From Nectonema munidae (taxonomy: Eukaryota; Nematomorpha; Nectonematoida; Nectonematidae): a DNA stretch of 64,000 nt. Shown here in pieces: positions 62,100 to 64,000 of this stretch; position 1 is the first letter of the stretch, and each line of letters starts with the position of its first letter. The position numbers were made by a program, and so were the translations under genes. Below the pieces are notes generated by a model that saw only the letters and a list, made by a program, of their open reading frames with translations, ran no database searches and was not told the origin of the DNA. The stretch spans positions 62,001-126,000 of the forward strand of contig JAUIRK010000571.1 of the NCBI GenBank assembly GCA_030549495.1. The letters are read 5' to 3'.

Positions 62100-63867
62100 A
62101 AAAAGAGAAGCGTTTAAGTCCTTCATTATCAATTATTTTAGAATTTTTTGTTTGGCGCTAATTAGATTTTGAAAACTTATCTTTAGCAATTTTCGAGCAA
62201 TAGCTTGCTAACATACTTGATCCCCATTTACCTATTGATATCTTTTTTCAATCACTGAAATACTTTGATGACATTTTTTTCCACGTTCATAATTAACTGC
62301 TCCACTTTTTTAAAGCATCTTCAATGTTACCCATCATTTTTTCACTGCTATCAGGAGATTTTATTCAAGCTTAAAATAGTCAAAAAAAACCTTTGGCTAC
62401 TAACATTAAAGCTTTTCAAACTGCTTTTTCTTTCGCATCCAATGCCAAATTAAAGAGCTATCTTTGAAGAGCTGGCCAATTTGTGGGCCAATGAAAATAC
62501 CTTTGCTTCACTTAAAGAAGGAATTTTTTTTTAAATATCTAAATCGCTCTCCTTCATGGTCCATTACTTTGACAAAATTCTTTCCCCATTTACTCTGCCA
62601 GGAGGTAAAATTATCTTATCTGGCAAAACTAAATATGAACTTTTAACGTTGTTTTCACGTGAATTATAAAATTCTCTTAATGAAAATTTTTGCACAACTG
62701 TTCCATTCAGACAAAATTAATAGTCCTTGACAAACTCGATTTGCAAACCCACTACGAGAGCTACAAATTTCAAGTCTTCACATGTTTGCAATTGATGCTC
62801 AATGTATTTTATATATTCTAGATATATAAATAGGATAATAATGTATTGCCTGAATTCTCACAAAGAATCTCAAGGTCACACACTTTAAAATTTAAACCTG
62901 AAGCTTATCAAGACAAATACCGTTAGCCCTATTTTGTTCAAAGAGCATATAATAAATGGAATAGCCTACCTAATGACATCGTTCTTTCTCAAGGTGTTGT
63001 TGATATTTTCAAAAAGAAGCTAGACGATTTGTTATGTTATGTTACATAAGTTTTACGTTTTCATAACTTTCTTTCATTTGTGGTGAGTATGCAATTAGTC
63101 CAGATGGCTTGTTATTTCCATTATTTAACAAAACACCTTTAAGTTGTGCTTTAGAAAAATCAATAAATAATCTCCGTTCATAAGCAATATATTAATTTTC
63201 ATTTCAAACATCGTTACACGCCACAATTCTCCTTGTTTCATAAAAAACGAATTTAATTTTTTTTGACGATTTCAAAACAAAGAAATTTTGAAACTTGGCT
63301 TTAGTAAATTCAATTCTTCAATTTGAGAACTCAATAACTCTTATTTGGTTTTAATAAACTACAAATCTCTCTCAAGATCATTTAATTCGGCTTCAATTTT
63401 TAACAGTGAAGTTTGGATCGTTGATTAAACTGTCATTTGAATCTTCATATTACTTTCATCACTTAAATCGGACAAAATATTTTCAGGAACTTTTGGAAAA
63501 TGTAGTTCATGTGGTATTGGGCTATGAGGGGAAGAAATATTTGAATATTGAATCTTATGTTTTCTTTCTTTGAGATACGATTTTTAAAGGACGAACGAAG
63601 CAAAAATAACAAGAATTTGTATGGTTTTTTCCTCTTTCCAAATCATTGTTACAGCAAAAGGCAAAGTTTTTTTTTCAAACCGTTGGCACCCTTATTATAC
63701 CAAATTTGTGGAAGCCAGTTTTTATCCTAGTCGCCTACCAACCAACCAAAATACAAATAAAAAGCTTTTTAAATATTTTTAATGATCGAACGTTTTTGTG
63801 ATTCAAAAGTTATTTCGCCACAAATATAGCAAACGTTGTTGGCTTTATTTACGCACACACGAGACAT
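62100..63867 (-). pseudogene. Decayed copy of a repetitive arthropod-type protein family of unknown function
   Basis: On the minus strand a start at 63867 reads MSRVCVNKANNVCYICGEIT, a CxxC zinc-ribbon-like opening. Further recognisable blocks are RRLFIDFSKAQLKGVLLNNG (about 63165-63105), EDLKFVALVVGLQ, VMDHEGERFRYLKKNSFFK (about 62570-62515), GIFIGPQIGQLFKD (about 62500-62460) and a tail, GKWGSSMLASYC. I recall this order of blocks from uncharacterised, often multicopy arthropod proteins, but I know no function or enzyme name for it. The copy has many breaks and is split by a LINE fragment (62830-63055), so it is not expressed as a protein. It could be a gene duplicate or the remains of a mobile element. 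Confidence 0.6.
62830..63055 (+). mobile_element. CR1-like LINE 3' fragment
   Basis: The + strand encodes the last part of a reverse transcriptase ORF: SQRISRSHTLKFKPEAYQD, RAYNKWNSLPNDIVLSQGVV, DIFKKKLDDLL, with one stop. It ends in TTATGTTATGTTACATAAG, the (TTATG)n tail. WNSLPNDIV matches WNKLPKDIV of the LINE at 29333. It is 5'-truncated and lies inside the decayed protein copy on the other strand. Confidence 0.85.
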
Positions 63868-64000
63868 GGTGATTAAAAGCAAATCTTTTAAATTCTAAAA
63901 TAGCAAAAGAAAAAGAAAATTATGAAATTCAATTTAGATATTATACAATTGTTCGTATCATTAATTTATATCTTGTCAAATAACACATGACCCCATGATT

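Larger units (their letters stand above)
49819..64000. other. Downstream intron or beyond, repeats only
   Basis: The Lar gene should continue, but no FN3-4, membrane or phosphatase exon is recognised. Stretches with nothing nameable are 50890-52265, 52590-53545, 55040-55900, 57970-61200 and 61290-62095. 59750-59950 is a degenerate CAT/CAA-rich tract. Confidence 0.6.

Overview
This is a very AT-rich eukaryotic window that looks like an arthropod genome. The introns are loaded with DNA transposons (P, Tc1/mariner, Tigger/pogo and hAT types), CR1-like LINE pieces, tRNA-derived SINEs and many small inverted-repeat elements. The species cannot be named from the sequence; a crustacean such as a parasitic copepod is only a guess.

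The one host gene I can support lies on the + strand. It is a LAR-type receptor protein tyrosine phosphatase (type IIa RPTP), present here as its N-terminal ectodomain. Eleven exons between 26269 and 49818 join with consistent splice phases and give three Ig domains followed by three fibronectin III domains. Ig3 carries the LAR-family signature, while Ig1 and Ig2 are divergent. A plausible signal-peptide exon at 4652-4736 has the phase needed to splice onto the Ig1 exon across a 21.5 kb intron. The remaining FN3 domains, the membrane segment and the two phosphatase domains were not found and should lie beyond 64000.

Layout. 1-4651: AT-rich, with an old SINE and two MITEs. 4737-26268: the inferred first intron, holding a duplicated foldback unit, long ATC and CA microsatellites, a P-element-like transposon with clear terminal inverted repeats and 8-bp target duplications (16488-20126), SINE copies and foldback elements. 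26269-29294: exons for Ig1 and half of Ig2. 29295-34345: an intron with a decayed, internally deleted CR1-like LINE starting about 40 bp past the splice donor. 34346-42988: the rest of Ig2, Ig3, FN3-1, FN3-2 and half of FN3-3. 42989-49688: a 6.7 kb intron with a 45-bp-armed inverted-repeat element, a Tc1-like element, a Tigger-like element and two SINEs. 49689-49818: the end of FN3-3. 49819-64000: hAT derivatives, foldbacks, LINE tails and, at the right edge on the minus strand, a decayed copy of a repetitive protein family split by a LINE fragment.

The most unusual material is a set of small elements whose arms are built from degenerate, palindromic 12-20 bp 'words', a different word in each element. 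There are also two better-defined families: TTAA-flanked MITEs, and foldbacks with TATATACC-type ends.
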